Below are positions 16,094 through 23,084 of a stretch of 23,664 bases of DNA, one piece after another. The notes beneath the pieces were generated by a model. It was given only the letters and a program-made list of their open reading frames with translations, was not told the origin of the DNA and made no database searches. Numbering within the stretch: the first letter of the stretch is position 1; every line of letters starts with the position of its first letter. Made by a program: the position numbers and the translations under genes. Source of the stretch: Cognatazoarcus sp050303815 (lineage in GTDB: Bacteria > Pseudomonadota > Gammaproteobacteria > Burkholderiales > Rhodocyclaceae). The stretch spans positions 1 through 23,664 of the forward strand of contig JBNLCM010000024.1 in the NCBI GenBank assembly GCA_050303815.1. Direction: 5' to 3'.

Positions 16094-16876
16094 ATGCCCG
16101 GCCAGGTCGACCTGCTGCGCACGCCCGACGTCGCGACCCTCGTCCTCGACAACGACGGCAAGCTGAACGCCATCGATTCCGTCATGTGGCAAGCACTCCG
16201 CGCCCACATGGAAGCCCTCAATGGCGACGATACGCTGCGCTGCGTCATCATTCGCGGCGCGGGCGGCAAGGCATTCGCAGCGGGCGGCGACCTGGAAGAG
16301 TTCCCGCAGGTTCGTGCCACGGTCGACCAGGCGCTCACCTATCACGAGCAATGGGTCGCGGCGGCGCTCGATGGCATCCGCCACTGCCCGGTCCCGACGA
16401 TCGCCGCCATCGAAGGACCCTGCGTCGGCGGCGGACTGGAGATCGCCGGCTGCTGCGATCTGCGCATCGCCGGGCGCTCGTCCCGCTTTGGCGCGCCGAT
16501 CAATCGCCTCGGCTTCTCAATGTACCCGGGCGAGATGGCCGGCCTGCTCGAGCTGGTCGGCCCCGCCGTCCTGCTCGAGATCCTGCTCGAGGGGCGCATC
16601 CTCGATGCGGACGAGGCGCAGGCCAAGGGACTCCTGACGCGGGTCGTCGACGACGATCAGGTGCTTGCCGAGGCACAGGCCGCCGCGGCCCGCATCTGCG
16701 CCGGCGCACCGCTGGTGGCACGCTGGCACAAGCAGTGGGTCCATCGCCTGATGGACCGCCGCCCGCTCACCGACGCAGAGAAGCGCGCGGCGTTCGACTT
16801 CCTCGCCACCGACGACTATCGGGAAGGGCTCGACGCCTTCTTTGCCAAGCGCAAGCCGCGGTTCCGGGGCCGCTGA
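16094..16876 (+). CDS. Enoyl-CoA hydratase/isomerase (crotonase) family protein
   Basis: This is a 260-aa crotonase-fold acyl-CoA enzyme. Visible features are NDGKLNAIDSVM (about 20-31), the first oxyanion loop FAAGGDLEEF (61-70), the second oxyanion loop and helix GPCVGGGLEIAGCCDLRIA (108-126) with Glu116, and a C-terminal DYREGLDAFFAKRKPRF. The first catalytic Glu of hydratases is therefore present (Glu116). The second is replaced: the FGxPE motif reads FGAPI (Ile136). That argues against a standard hydratase. A decarboxylase such as methylmalonyl-CoA decarboxylase (ScpB/YgfG), which also lacks it, an isomerase or a hydrolase is possible. GGAGA five bases upstream fixes the ATG at 16094. 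Upstream in-frame Mets lie in non-coding sequence over the pseudogene. It is followed after 79 bp by an MscS channel. Confidence 0.85.
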   Translation: MPGQVDLLRTPDVATLVLDNDGKLNAIDSVMWQALRAHMEALNGDDTLRCVIIRGAGGKAFAAGGDLEEFPQVRATVDQALTYHEQWVAAALDGIRHCPVPTIAAIEGPCVGGGLEIAGCCDLRIAGRSSRFGAPINRLGFSMYPGEMAGLLELVGPAVLLEILLEGRILDADEAQAKGLLTRVVDDDQVLAEAQAAAARICAGAPLVARWHKQWVHRLMDRRPLTDAEKRAAFDFLATDDYREGLDAFFAKRKPRFRGR

Positions 16877-16955
16877 GCCCCCGCCGTCCGCGCCACGCGG
16901 AACTTGACCGTTCGGTCCGGTTCCGACCTGGCAGACCCTCCCTCAGAACGGACCC

Positions 16956-18053
16956 ATGAAGACCCTGACCTACCTGATGGCACACAACGACTCCGAAGCC
17001 TGGTTGCTGGCGACCGGGATGGCCGTCGCCAGCTTCTTGGCGCTGGCCCTGCTGCGCCGCCTGGTCCGCACCCGCCTCGGCCAGCTCGCCTCGCACACGT
17101 CGATCGCCTGGGATGACCTGCTCGTGGACGTCCTTGCCGGTACACGCAACTGGATGCTCGCCGGCCTCTCCCTGCTGCTGGCACTGAACTACCTGGATCT
17201 GCCGGAGGCCCTCTCCAACCGCCTGACCCAGGCCATCATGGCGCTGATTCTCCTGCAGGCCGGCCTGTGGGTGAGCCAGGCCGTCCGCTTCTGGCTGCAG
17301 CGCCGCATCGCCGCCCGCCAGGCCGGCGACGACGGCGCCAGCGCCACGGCGCTCGCCGTCGCGGGCTTCACGATCCGCCTCGCGCTGTGGTCCATCGTGC
17401 TGGTGCTGATCCTCGACCAGTTCGGCTTCGACGTGACGACCTTGATCGCGTCGCTTGGCGTGGGCGGCGTCGCGGTAGCCCTGGCCGTCCAGAACATCCT
17501 CGGGGATCTCTTCGCGTCCCTCTCCATCGCCCTCGACAAGCCCTTCGTGATCGGCGATTTCATCGTGGTGGGCGATATTTCGGGCACGGTCGAGCACGTC
17601 GGTCTGAAGACCACGCGGATCCGCAATCTCTCGGGAGAGCAGGTGGTGATGTCGAACGGCGACATCCTGTCCAGCCGGATCCGCAACTTCAAGCGCCTGC
17701 AGGAGCGCCGCATCGCCTTTGCCTTCGGGGTCCAGTACGACACGCCGGCCGACACGCTGGAGGCGATACCGGGCATGGTGAAGGCCATCGTGGAGGCGGT
17801 GGACGAGGCCCGCTTCGACCGCGCCCACTTCCGCGCCTTCGGCGCCTCCTCGCTGGATTTCGAGGTGGTGTACTACGTGACGACGGCCGACTACGCCCGC
17901 TACATGGACGTCCAGCAGACCATCAACCTCGCACTGGTGCGGCAGTTCGCCGGTCACGACATCGCGTTTGCCTTCCCGACCCGGACGATCCACGTCGCCT
18001 CCGTGCCGGCACCCACCGGCAACCCGCCCGTGGCGGATGCGGCGCCCGCCTGA
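16956..18053 (+). CDS. Mechanosensitive ion channel, MscS family
   Basis: This 365-aa inner-membrane channel opens under hypo-osmotic tension. About five hydrophobic segments are seen (roughly 15-38, 62-82, 88-108, 132-152 and 158-185). The last is the pore-lining helix and its continuation: LIASLGVGGVAVALAVQN, then ILGDLFASLSIALDKPF. It is followed by the beta domain (VGDISGTVEHVGLKTTRIR) and the alpha/beta C-terminal vestibule. FVIGDFIVV and MSNGDILSSRIRNF are typical MscS motifs. It is longer at the N-terminus than E. coli MscS (286 aa), with two extra membrane segments as in YbdG/YnaI-like members. No good ribosome binding site is visible before 16956. Its stop is one base from the convergent TauE/SafE gene, and no terminator is seen between them. 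Confidence 0.92.
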   Translation: MKTLTYLMAHNDSEAWLLATGMAVASFLALALLRRLVRTRLGQLASHTSIAWDDLLVDVLAGTRNWMLAGLSLLLALNYLDLPEALSNRLTQAIMALILLQAGLWVSQAVRFWLQRRIAARQAGDDGASATALAVAGFTIRLALWSIVLVLILDQFGFDVTTLIASLGVGGVAVALAVQNILGDLFASLSIALDKPFVIGDFIVVGDISGTVEHVGLKTTRIRNLSGEQVVMSNGDILSSRIRNFKRLQERRIAFAFGVQYDTPADTLEAIPGMVKAIVEAVDEARFDRAHFRAFGASSLDFEVVYYVTTADYARYMDVQQTINLALVRQFAGHDIAFAFPTRTIHVASVPAPTGNPPVADAAPA

Positions 18054-18054
18054 C

Positions 18055-18861
18055 TCAGCCGAAGACGCTGTGCAGCATCTTCAGGCACAGCAGCACCAGG
18101 ACCCCGGCGAAGATCTTCTTCAACATGGCCACCGGCAAACGATGGGCCCACGCGGCCCCGACCGGTGCGGTAAAGGTACTGACCGCTGCCACCAGCACCA
18201 GGGCCGGCAGATGGATGTACCCCAGGTTCATTTCCGGCAGGCCGGCTTCTCCCCAGCCATTGACGAGATAGCCCAGCGTGCCCGACACGGCGATGGGCAG
18301 GCCGATCGCCGCCGAGGTGCCAATGGCGTTCTGCATCTTGACATTGCACCAGCTCATGAAGGGCACCGACAGCGACCCGCCGCCGATCGCCACCAAGGCC
18401 GAAATGCCGCCAATGCCGAGGCCGACGCCCGAGAGCCCGAGCGCGCCCGGCAGCTCGCGCGATGGCTTGGGCTTGATGTTGAGCAGCATCTGGAATGCCA
18501 CATAGGCCGTGAAGCAGCTGAAGAAGATCGCCAGCGGCTTCGAGTCGACATGCGACGCGATGAAAGTGGCGCCGAAGGTACCGATCAGGATGCCCGGCGT
18601 GATGCCCCGGACGATATCCCAGCGCACCGCGCCGTGGCGGTGGTGGGCACGCAGGCTCGAGACCGAGGTGATGACGATGGCCGCCATCGAGGTGCCCAGC
18701 GCGACGTGCACGATCTTGTCGTCCGGCAGCCCCTGGGCGACGAAGAGGGTGGTCAGCATCGGCACCATGATGGCCCCGCCGCCAACCCCCAGCAGGCCGG
18801 CGAAGAAGCCCACGAAAGCCCCCAGCGGGAGATAGGCCAGCCACCATTCATTGAACGTCAT
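18055..18861 (-). CDS. TauE/SafE family membrane permease (sulfite exporter-like, former DUF81)
   Basis: This 268-aa polytopic inner-membrane protein has about eight hydrophobic segments and the duplicated family signature. GLLGVGGGAIMVPML (about 22-36) is in the first half and LVAIGGGSLSVPFMSW in the second. Members export small sulfur-containing or organic anions such as sulfite or sulfoacetate. The actual substrate cannot be deduced and no sulfur genes are adjacent. The start at 18861 lies inside the end of the upstream EVE-domain gene (14-bp overlap, different frame), so the two are probably translationally coupled. It ends one base from the convergent MscS gene. Confidence 0.9.
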   Translation of the reverse strand: MTFNEWWLAYLPLGAFVGFFAGLLGVGGGAIMVPMLTTLFVAQGLPDDKIVHVALGTSMAAIVITSVSSLRAHHRHGAVRWDIVRGITPGILIGTFGATFIASHVDSKPLAIFFSCFTAYVAFQMLLNIKPKPSRELPGALGLSGVGLGIGGISALVAIGGGSLSVPFMSWCNVKMQNAIGTSAAIGLPIAVSGTLGYLVNGWGEAGLPEMNLGYIHLPALVLVAAVSTFTAPVGAAWAHRLPVAMLKKIFAGVLVLLCLKMLHSVFG

Positions 18862-19330
18862 CAGCGTCGGTATCCAGTAGTTCGCTCAGCAGGAAGCGCC
18901 ACTCCTCCGGCTCGACCGGCGTGATCGAGAGGCGGTTGCCACGGGCAAGGACGCGCATGTTGGCGAGTTCCTCGCGTGCGCGCAATTCGGGCAATCCTGC
19001 AAGGCGGGTCTTCTTCACGAATCGGACGTCCACGTGGAACCAGCGGGGTTTCTCACGGCTGGCCCTGGAATCGAAGTAGGGACTGTCTGGATCGAACTGC
19101 GTCTCGTCCGGGTAGGCGCCGCTGGCCACCCGCGCGAGCCCGGCGACGCCCGGCTCGGGACAACTCGAGTGATAGAACAACACCCCGTCGCCGGGCCGCA
19201 TGTCCCGCATCATGAAGTTGCGGGCCTGATAGTTGCGCACGCCGGTCCATGGGACCGTCTGGCCGGGCGCCGCGGCCAGGTCGTCGATCGAGCATTCGTC
19301 CGGTTCGGACTTCATCAACCAGTAGCGCAT
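18848..19330 (-). CDS. EVE domain-containing protein (DUF55 / thymocyte nuclear protein 1-like)
   Basis: This is a 160-aa single-domain protein of the PUA-like EVE superfamily, which binds modified bases in nucleic acids. Family hallmarks are MRYWLMKSEPDECSIDDL at the start, the WTGVRNYQARNFMMRDMRPGD aromatic-pocket region (seen as WTGVRNYQARNF and MRPGDGVLFYHSS), GLARVASGAYPDETQFD, and the late LSITPVEPEEWRFLL. It is full length. EVE proteins are common housekeeping-neighbourhood genes in proteobacteria and also occur in defence systems. Here nothing defensive is adjacent. The gene overlaps the TauE/SafE start by 14 bp. No strong ribosome binding site is seen before 19330. Confidence 0.92.
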   Translation of the reverse strand: MRYWLMKSEPDECSIDDLAAAPGQTVPWTGVRNYQARNFMMRDMRPGDGVLFYHSSCPEPGVAGLARVASGAYPDETQFDPDSPYFDSRASREKPRWFHVDVRFVKKTRLAGLPELRAREELANMRVLARGNRLSITPVEPEEWRFLLSELLDTDADDVQ

Positions 19331-19430
19331 ACTTCGGTTTCGTCGGAATTTCGGAAGGATATCGGGTCGTGACCCGTATTTTCGCGCACTTGCCGAGCCT
19401 CAGTGAAGCCAACCGGCGGGTGATCGCGCC

Positions 19431-19808
19431 GTGAGCCTGCTGTGTCTGGCGGGTGGCGGCCTCTCGACGACCCTTGCCGGCGCCCTGTTCACGTTGCAGT
19501 GGGCGCATTCTGTCGAGCACATCCTGTGGCAGGAGGACTGGCGCATCGACGATCGGGCGCTGGTGCTGGTGGAGGCCCGCATCCGTGGCAGCGGCGCCGG
19601 CATGGATCCGCCGGAGGGCGCCGTCCTGAAGGATGGCATCTGGCACTACCAGGCCACGCGGCGGCTCCCGGAGATCCTGCTGTCGAGCGGTAGCGGTCAG
19701 CCGGAATACACCCTCTGCGCCGACGACCGGTGCCAGTCCGTCACGGCATGGCTCGGCGGCGTGCCACGCGACGGACGGATCACCGTGCGTGCCTGCGATG
19801 CCGACTGA
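19431..19808 (+). CDS. DUF1850 domain-containing protein
   Basis: The 125-aa product opens with a short hydrophobic segment (MSLLCLAGGGLSTTLAGALF) that could be a membrane anchor or uncleaved signal. The body has the DUF1850 pattern FTLQWAHSVEHILWQEDW, LVLVEARIRGSGAGMDPPEG and DGIWHY. The start is a GTG at 19431, chosen for the hydrophobic N-terminus. It overlaps the TGA of a 21-codon upstream frame (GTGA). Function is unknown. I recall DUF1850 genes most often beside TAXI-type TRAP transporters, but none is present here, so it is an orphan. Two cysteines (CADDRC) near residues 97-102 and a third close to the C-terminus could form a disulfide if exported. Confidence 0.8.
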   Translation: MSLLCLAGGGLSTTLAGALFTLQWAHSVEHILWQEDWRIDDRALVLVEARIRGSGAGMDPPEGAVLKDGIWHYQATRRLPEILLSSGSGQPEYTLCADDRCQSVTAWLGGVPRDGRITVRACDAD

Positions 19809-19827
19809 ACACGGAGGCGAAACAACG

Positions 19828-19854
19828 AAAAGGCGCGGCAATCGCCACGCCTTT
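19828..19854 (-). terminator. Terminator downstream of the 6S RNA, possibly bidirectional
   Basis: On the minus strand AAGGCGtGGC-GATT-GCCgCGCCTT (one internal T-G wobble-type mismatch) is followed by TTCGTTG. On the plus strand the same hairpin follows the DUF1850 stop by about 20 bp and ends in CTTTCC. It probably terminates both. Confidence 0.65.
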
Positions 19855-19863
19855 CCGGATTGG

Positions 19864-20045
19864 GCCCCCCGCGTGTGCCGCCCTGGCCGGGCATCCTGAA
19901 CCTAGGGTTCAGGGAGGTCGCCTTCCTGTTGCATCAGGCGTTCCCGACGATGGGGACCGCACACCAGCAAGACTATCGGTCGGCAACCAAGTCACGAAGA
20001 CATTGGTTCAAGGAATCTACGGCCAGCACAAACACTGCAGGGGAT
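19864..20045 (-). ncRNA. ssrS: 6S RNA
   Basis: The minus strand downstream of zapA reads like betaproteobacterial 6S RNA, the RNA that mimics an open promoter and sequesters sigma-70 RNA polymerase. The 5' segment CCCCTGCAGTGT pairs with the 3' segment ACACGCGGGGG to close the molecule. GATTCCTTGAACC and GTGACTTGGTTGCC lie in the 5' half. The 3' half has CCCTGAACCCTAGGTTCAGG, the counterpart of the E. coli CCTTGAACCAAGGGTTCAAGG hairpin. Length about 180 nt and location directly behind zapA match the usual zapA-ssrS synteny. Ends are approximate to a few bases. The expected neighbour ygfA (5-formyl-THF cyclo-ligase) is not next to it here. Confidence 0.88.
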
Positions 20046-20070
20046 TGACCTGCACGAACAACCCTTTGAT

Positions 20071-20367
20071 TCAGAACAGCTTTTCCTGCTGCCCGAGAAC
20101 CTCTCCGAGTCGTTCGTTGACGGAATCGATTCTACGCTTCATGCCCGGCATGTCAAACCCGCCGGCGCGCTGATACTGGAGATATTCGTGGGTGATGTTG
20201 AGCGCTGTCATCATCACCAGCTTCTCTCCCGCGGAATTGGTCTTGCCGGCCAGATCGTTGAGCTTTTCGTCCAGAAAGCGCACGGCAGCCAGCAGGCCAT
20301 CTCGCTCTTCGGCGGGGCAGGCGACGCGATACTCGCGCCCCAGCAGCGTGATTTCGAGAGTTTCCAT
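20071..20367 (-). CDS. zapA: Cell division protein ZapA
   Basis: This 98-aa cytoplasmic FtsZ-binding protein cross-links protofilaments and stabilises the Z ring. The family pattern is METLEITLLGREYRVACP at the N-terminus (beta globular head), EERDGLLAAVRFLDEKL, then NITHEYLQYQR, followed by the C-terminal coiled coil MKRRIDSVNERLGEVLGQQ. It begins two bases after the zapB-like stop, so translation is coupled. The 6S RNA follows 25 bp downstream. Length and order are typical of beta- and gammaproteobacteria. Confidence 0.95.
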   Translation of the reverse strand: METLEITLLGREYRVACPAEERDGLLAAVRFLDEKLNDLAGKTNSAGEKLVMMTALNITHEYLQYQRAGGFDMPGMKRRIDSVNERLGEVLGQQEKLF

Positions 20368-20369
20368 CG

Positions 20370-20564
20370 TCAGGCCTGGGGAAGTTGCTCGAGCACGGCC
20401 TCGACTCGGGCCGCAGCGATCTCGACCTTGTCGCGAAGCCGCCGGTTGTCTGCCTCGACGCTCACGAGGCGTGAGCGCAAGTCGCGGTTCTCGCTCTTCA
20501 TGGCCTCGTAGAGGCTCATCAGCTGATCGACCTGCTGCTCGAGAAGGGAGAGTTCTGGATCCAT
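20370..20564 (-). CDS. zapB: ZapB-like small coiled-coil protein
   Basis: A 64-aa protein that is almost entirely heptad-repeat coiled coil (LLEQQVDQLMSLYEAMKSEN, then LRSRLVSVEADNRRLRDKVE). It matches the short coiled-coil proteins encoded just before zapA in many proteobacteria, annotated TIGR02449 or ZapB-like, which link ZapA to the divisome. Homology to E. coli ZapB itself is weak, so the symbol is by context. A good promoter (TTGACC-17-TAACAT) ends six bases before the ATG and there is no Shine-Dalgarno, which suggests a leaderless mRNA. The gene starts 20 bp after the cobQ stop. Confidence 0.85.
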   Translation of the reverse strand: MDPELSLLEQQVDQLMSLYEAMKSENRDLRSRLVSVEADNRRLRDKVEIAAARVEAVLEQLPQA

Positions 20565-20570
20565 GGCGCG

Positions 20571-20599
20571 ATGTTAGAGAGGGGTCAACAGCCGGTCAA
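20571..20599 (-). promoter_or_regulatory. Promoter of zapB-zapA (TTGACC-17-TAACAT)
   Basis: On the minus strand TTGACC (20599-20594) overlaps the end of cobQ. A 17-bp spacer leads to TAACAT (20576-20571). The -35 matches at 5 of 6 and the -10 at 4 of 6 positions. The predicted start point falls on or next to the A of the zapB ATG at 20564. Confidence 0.62.
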
Positions 20600-22093
20600 G
20601 CCACGCCGACCGCCGCCCGTGGCAGTTGCCTCGGGCAGCGTCGGGAACAGGGCATCCAGATGCAGATGGGTTTCGATCGCGTCGGCCAGCCGGTCGATGT
20701 CGGCCTGGCGTCTCGCCGCACAGTCCAGCCGCGCGAATCGCTCGCCACCCGACGCCCACGACAGCAGCCACCCGAGCGCCTCCGGCGTATCCAGCAGCCC
20801 ATGCACGTAGGTGCCGATAACCTGTCCGTCGTCGGACAGGGCGCCGTCCCTGCGGCCATCGGTGAGGTGCAGCAGGGGCCGCGAGAGACCAGGCCCCTCG
20901 CTGACGCCCATGTGGATCTCGTACCCCCGCACCGGGACCTCCGGTGACCCGGCAACGCACGCCGACACGTTGTACAGTTGCTTGTCGGGCGCGAGGCTCG
21001 TCTCGATATCGAGCAGCCCGAGGGCCCGGGAGGCCCCTGCCGGCCCCTCCAGCCCGTCCGGGTCCACCACGCGCCGGCCGAGCATCTGGAAGCCGCCGCA
21101 GATGCCCAAGACACAGCCGCCGTAGCGCAGGTGCCGCCGCAACGCAGCCTCGTGGCCCTGTTCGCGCAGCCAGTCCAGGTCGGCCCGCACGCTCTTCGAC
21201 CCCGGCAGGACGACCAGATCGGTGCTCGGCAGGGGTTGGCACGGGCCAACCCAGCGGAAATCCACGTCCGGGTGCAGGCGCAGCGGGTCGAGGTCGGTGT
21301 GGTTCGAGATGCGTGGCAGCGCCAGCGCAGCGACGCGCAGGCGGGTCTCCCCCTTTTCGCCCGACCAGGTCGCGAGCGCGTCTTCCGCGTCGAGGAACAG
21401 GCCGTGCAGGTAGGGCAGCACGCCGATCACGGGCTTGCCGGTGTGCGCCTCCAGCCAGTCGAGCCCCGGTTGCAGCAGGCCGATGTCGCCCCGGAAGCGA
21501 TTGATCACGAAGCCGGCGACCCGGCCGCGCTCCGATTCGGACAGCAGCGCCAGCGTGCCCACGAGATGGGCAAACACCCCGCCCCGGTCGATGTCGGCAA
21601 TCAGCACCACCGGACAGTCGGCCGCCTCGGCGAAGCCCATGTTGGCGATGTCGCGGTCGCGCAGGTTGATCTCGGCCGGGCTGCCGGCGCCCTCGACGAC
21701 GATCTGGTCAAAACGCGCGCCGAGGCGCCGCCAGCTCGCCATCACGGCCGCCATCGCGCGGGGCTTGTAAGCATGGTAGTCGGCTGCCGAGAGGTCGGCC
21801 GCGACCCGCCCGTGGATGATGACCTGGGCGCCGATATCGGAGCTGGGCTTGAGCAGCACCGGGTTCATGTCGGTGTGCGGCGCCAGTCCCGCCGCCTCCG
21901 CCTGCAGTGCCTGGGCGCGACCGATCTCGCCACCATCGGCGGTCACCGCCGAATTGAGGGCCATGTTCTGGGGTTTGAAGGGCGCAACCGCGACGCCGCG
22001 CCGCGCCAGCACGCGGCACAGGCCGGCCACGAGGATGCTCTTGCCGGCATCGGAGGTGGTCCCCTGGACCATCAGCGTTCGGGATTCGGTCAT
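20585..22093 (-). CDS. cobQ: Cobyric acid synthase (adenosylcobyrinate amide synthase)
   Basis: CobQ/CbiP amidates four side chains of adenosylcobyrinic a,c-diamide using glutamine and ATP, a late step in cobalamin synthesis. The product is 502 aa, full length. The N-terminal dethiobiotin-synthetase-like ATPase domain has VQGTTSDAGKSILVAGLCR (about 9-27), PQNMALNSAVTADGGEIGRA and IVVEGAGSPAEINL. The C-terminal class I glutaminase-like domain has LPGSK, GICGGFQMLG with nucleophile Cys332, and the late GTYVHGLLD histidine. It diverges from the btuF-like gene by 44 bp. No other cob gene lies beside it here, so this is a detached piece of the pathway or a salvage-linked gene. The 20-bp gap to zapB carries the zapB promoter. 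Confidence 0.96.
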   Translation of the reverse strand: MTESRTLMVQGTTSDAGKSILVAGLCRVLARRGVAVAPFKPQNMALNSAVTADGGEIGRAQALQAEAAGLAPHTDMNPVLLKPSSDIGAQVIIHGRVAADLSAADYHAYKPRAMAAVMASWRRLGARFDQIVVEGAGSPAEINLRDRDIANMGFAEAADCPVVLIADIDRGGVFAHLVGTLALLSESERGRVAGFVINRFRGDIGLLQPGLDWLEAHTGKPVIGVLPYLHGLFLDAEDALATWSGEKGETRLRVAALALPRISNHTDLDPLRLHPDVDFRWVGPCQPLPSTDLVVLPGSKSVRADLDWLREQGHEAALRRHLRYGGCVLGICGGFQMLGRRVVDPDGLEGPAGASRALGLLDIETSLAPDKQLYNVSACVAGSPEVPVRGYEIHMGVSEGPGLSRPLLHLTDGRRDGALSDDGQVIGTYVHGLLDTPEALGWLLSWASGGERFARLDCAARRQADIDRLADAIETHLHLDALFPTLPEATATGGGRRGLTGC

Positions 22094-22097
22094 CGGC

Positions 22098-22103
22098 TAG
22101 AAT
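22098..22103 (+). promoter_or_regulatory. Putative -10 box of the btuF-like gene (TAGAAT)
   Basis: GCTAGAATC lies 34 bp before the ATG at 22138, overlapping the 5' end of the divergent cobQ region. No convincing -35 is seen. The 44-bp gap is far too short for a cobalamin riboswitch. Confidence 0.4.
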
Positions 22104-22137
22104 CGGCGGGCTCCAGACCCGGGCCGCGGATTTTCCC

Positions 22138-23052
22138 ATGACGAACGCCAGATTCCTGCGATGCCTCGCATTGCTCGCCTGCCTGTCGCTCGCGACGGCG
22201 CTGCCCGTGCGCGCCGAGTTGCGACTGCGGGACGCCGACGGCAACGAGGTCGTGCTTCCCGCGGCGGCGCGGCGCATCGTCAGCCTCGCGCCCCACATCA
22301 CCGAGCTGCTGTTCGCCGCTGGCGAGGGCGACCGGGTCGTCGGCGCAGTCCAGTACAGCGACTATCCGCCCGCGGCCCGGGACCTGCCGCGGGTCGGCAG
22401 CTACAACGCCCTCGACCTCGAAGCGATCGCCGCCCTGCGGCCGGACCTGGCCATCGCCTGGCGCAGCGGCAACCGCGAAGGCCATCTCGACAAACTCCGC
22501 GCCCTCGGCATTGCGCTGTTCGTCAGCGAGGCCCGGGATCTCGATGCGGTCGCTGACAGCCTCGAAGTGATCGGACGACTCGCGGGCACCGGACCGACCG
22601 CCGTGAAGGCGGCCACGGCCTTCCGGGCGCGGCGCGACCGGCTGCGGACCACCTACGCCGGCCAGGCCCCGGTGCCGACCTTCTACCAGGTCTGGAATGC
22701 CCCGCTGATGACGATCAACGATGCCCACCTGATCGGCGACGTGCTGCGTCTGTGCGGCGGCCGCAACGTGTTCGGCGGGCTGGCGCAGCTCGCGCCAACG
22801 ATCAACGAGGAGGCGGTGCTCGCCGCTGATCCGGAAGCCATCATCGCCAGCGGCATGGGCGAGGCCCGTCCGGAGTGGCTGGACGACTGGCGCCGCTGGG
22901 CCGGTATGCGGGCGGTCCGGCAGGGCAACCTGTTCTTCGTGCCGCCGGACCTGCTGCAGCGCCACACCCCACGCGTCCTGGAGGGCGCCGAACAGGTTTG
23001 CCGTCACCTGGCGGCGGCACGGGCGCGGCGACCGGCCACAGGTCTGGATTGA
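22138..23052 (+). CDS. btuF: Periplasmic cobalamin-binding protein, BtuF-like
   Basis: This 304-aa class III substrate-binding protein of an ABC importer starts with a clear signal peptide (charged MTNARFLR, hydrophobic LALLACLSLATAL, likely cleavage after VRA at about 26). The mature part has the BtuF/FecB pattern: AARRIVSLAPHITELLFAAG, VVGAVQYSDYPPAA, LPRVGSYNALDLEAIAALRPDL and, in the second lobe, INEEAVLAADPEAIIASG. It would capture corrinoid in the periplasm for BtuCD, which is not in the window. Divergence from cobQ supports cobalamin over siderophore as ligand. That assignment is by family resemblance plus context, and a haem or siderophore ligand cannot be excluded from sequence alone. 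Confidence 0.85.
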   Translation: MTNARFLRCLALLACLSLATALPVRAELRLRDADGNEVVLPAAARRIVSLAPHITELLFAAGEGDRVVGAVQYSDYPPAARDLPRVGSYNALDLEAIAALRPDLAIAWRSGNREGHLDKLRALGIALFVSEARDLDAVADSLEVIGRLAGTGPTAVKAATAFRARRDRLRTTYAGQAPVPTFYQVWNAPLMTINDAHLIGDVLRLCGGRNVFGGLAQLAPTINEEAVLAADPEAIIASGMGEARPEWLDDWRRWAGMRAVRQGNLFFVPPDLLQRHTPRVLEGAEQVCRHLAAARARRPATGLD

Positions 23053-23084
23053 TCGGGCAGGCGCGGCTGGGGTAGCGTGAGGGC

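Noticed and set aside
18848..19330. EVE-domain protein as part of a defence system
   Set aside because: Neighbours are a permease, a DUF1850 protein and housekeeping genes. No nuclease, helicase or restriction partner is present.
22094..22137. Cobalamin riboswitch between cobQ and the btuF-like gene, or before mcm
   Set aside because: The cobQ-btuF gap is 44 bp, too short. The 230-bp mcm upstream region lacks a B12-box-like core.
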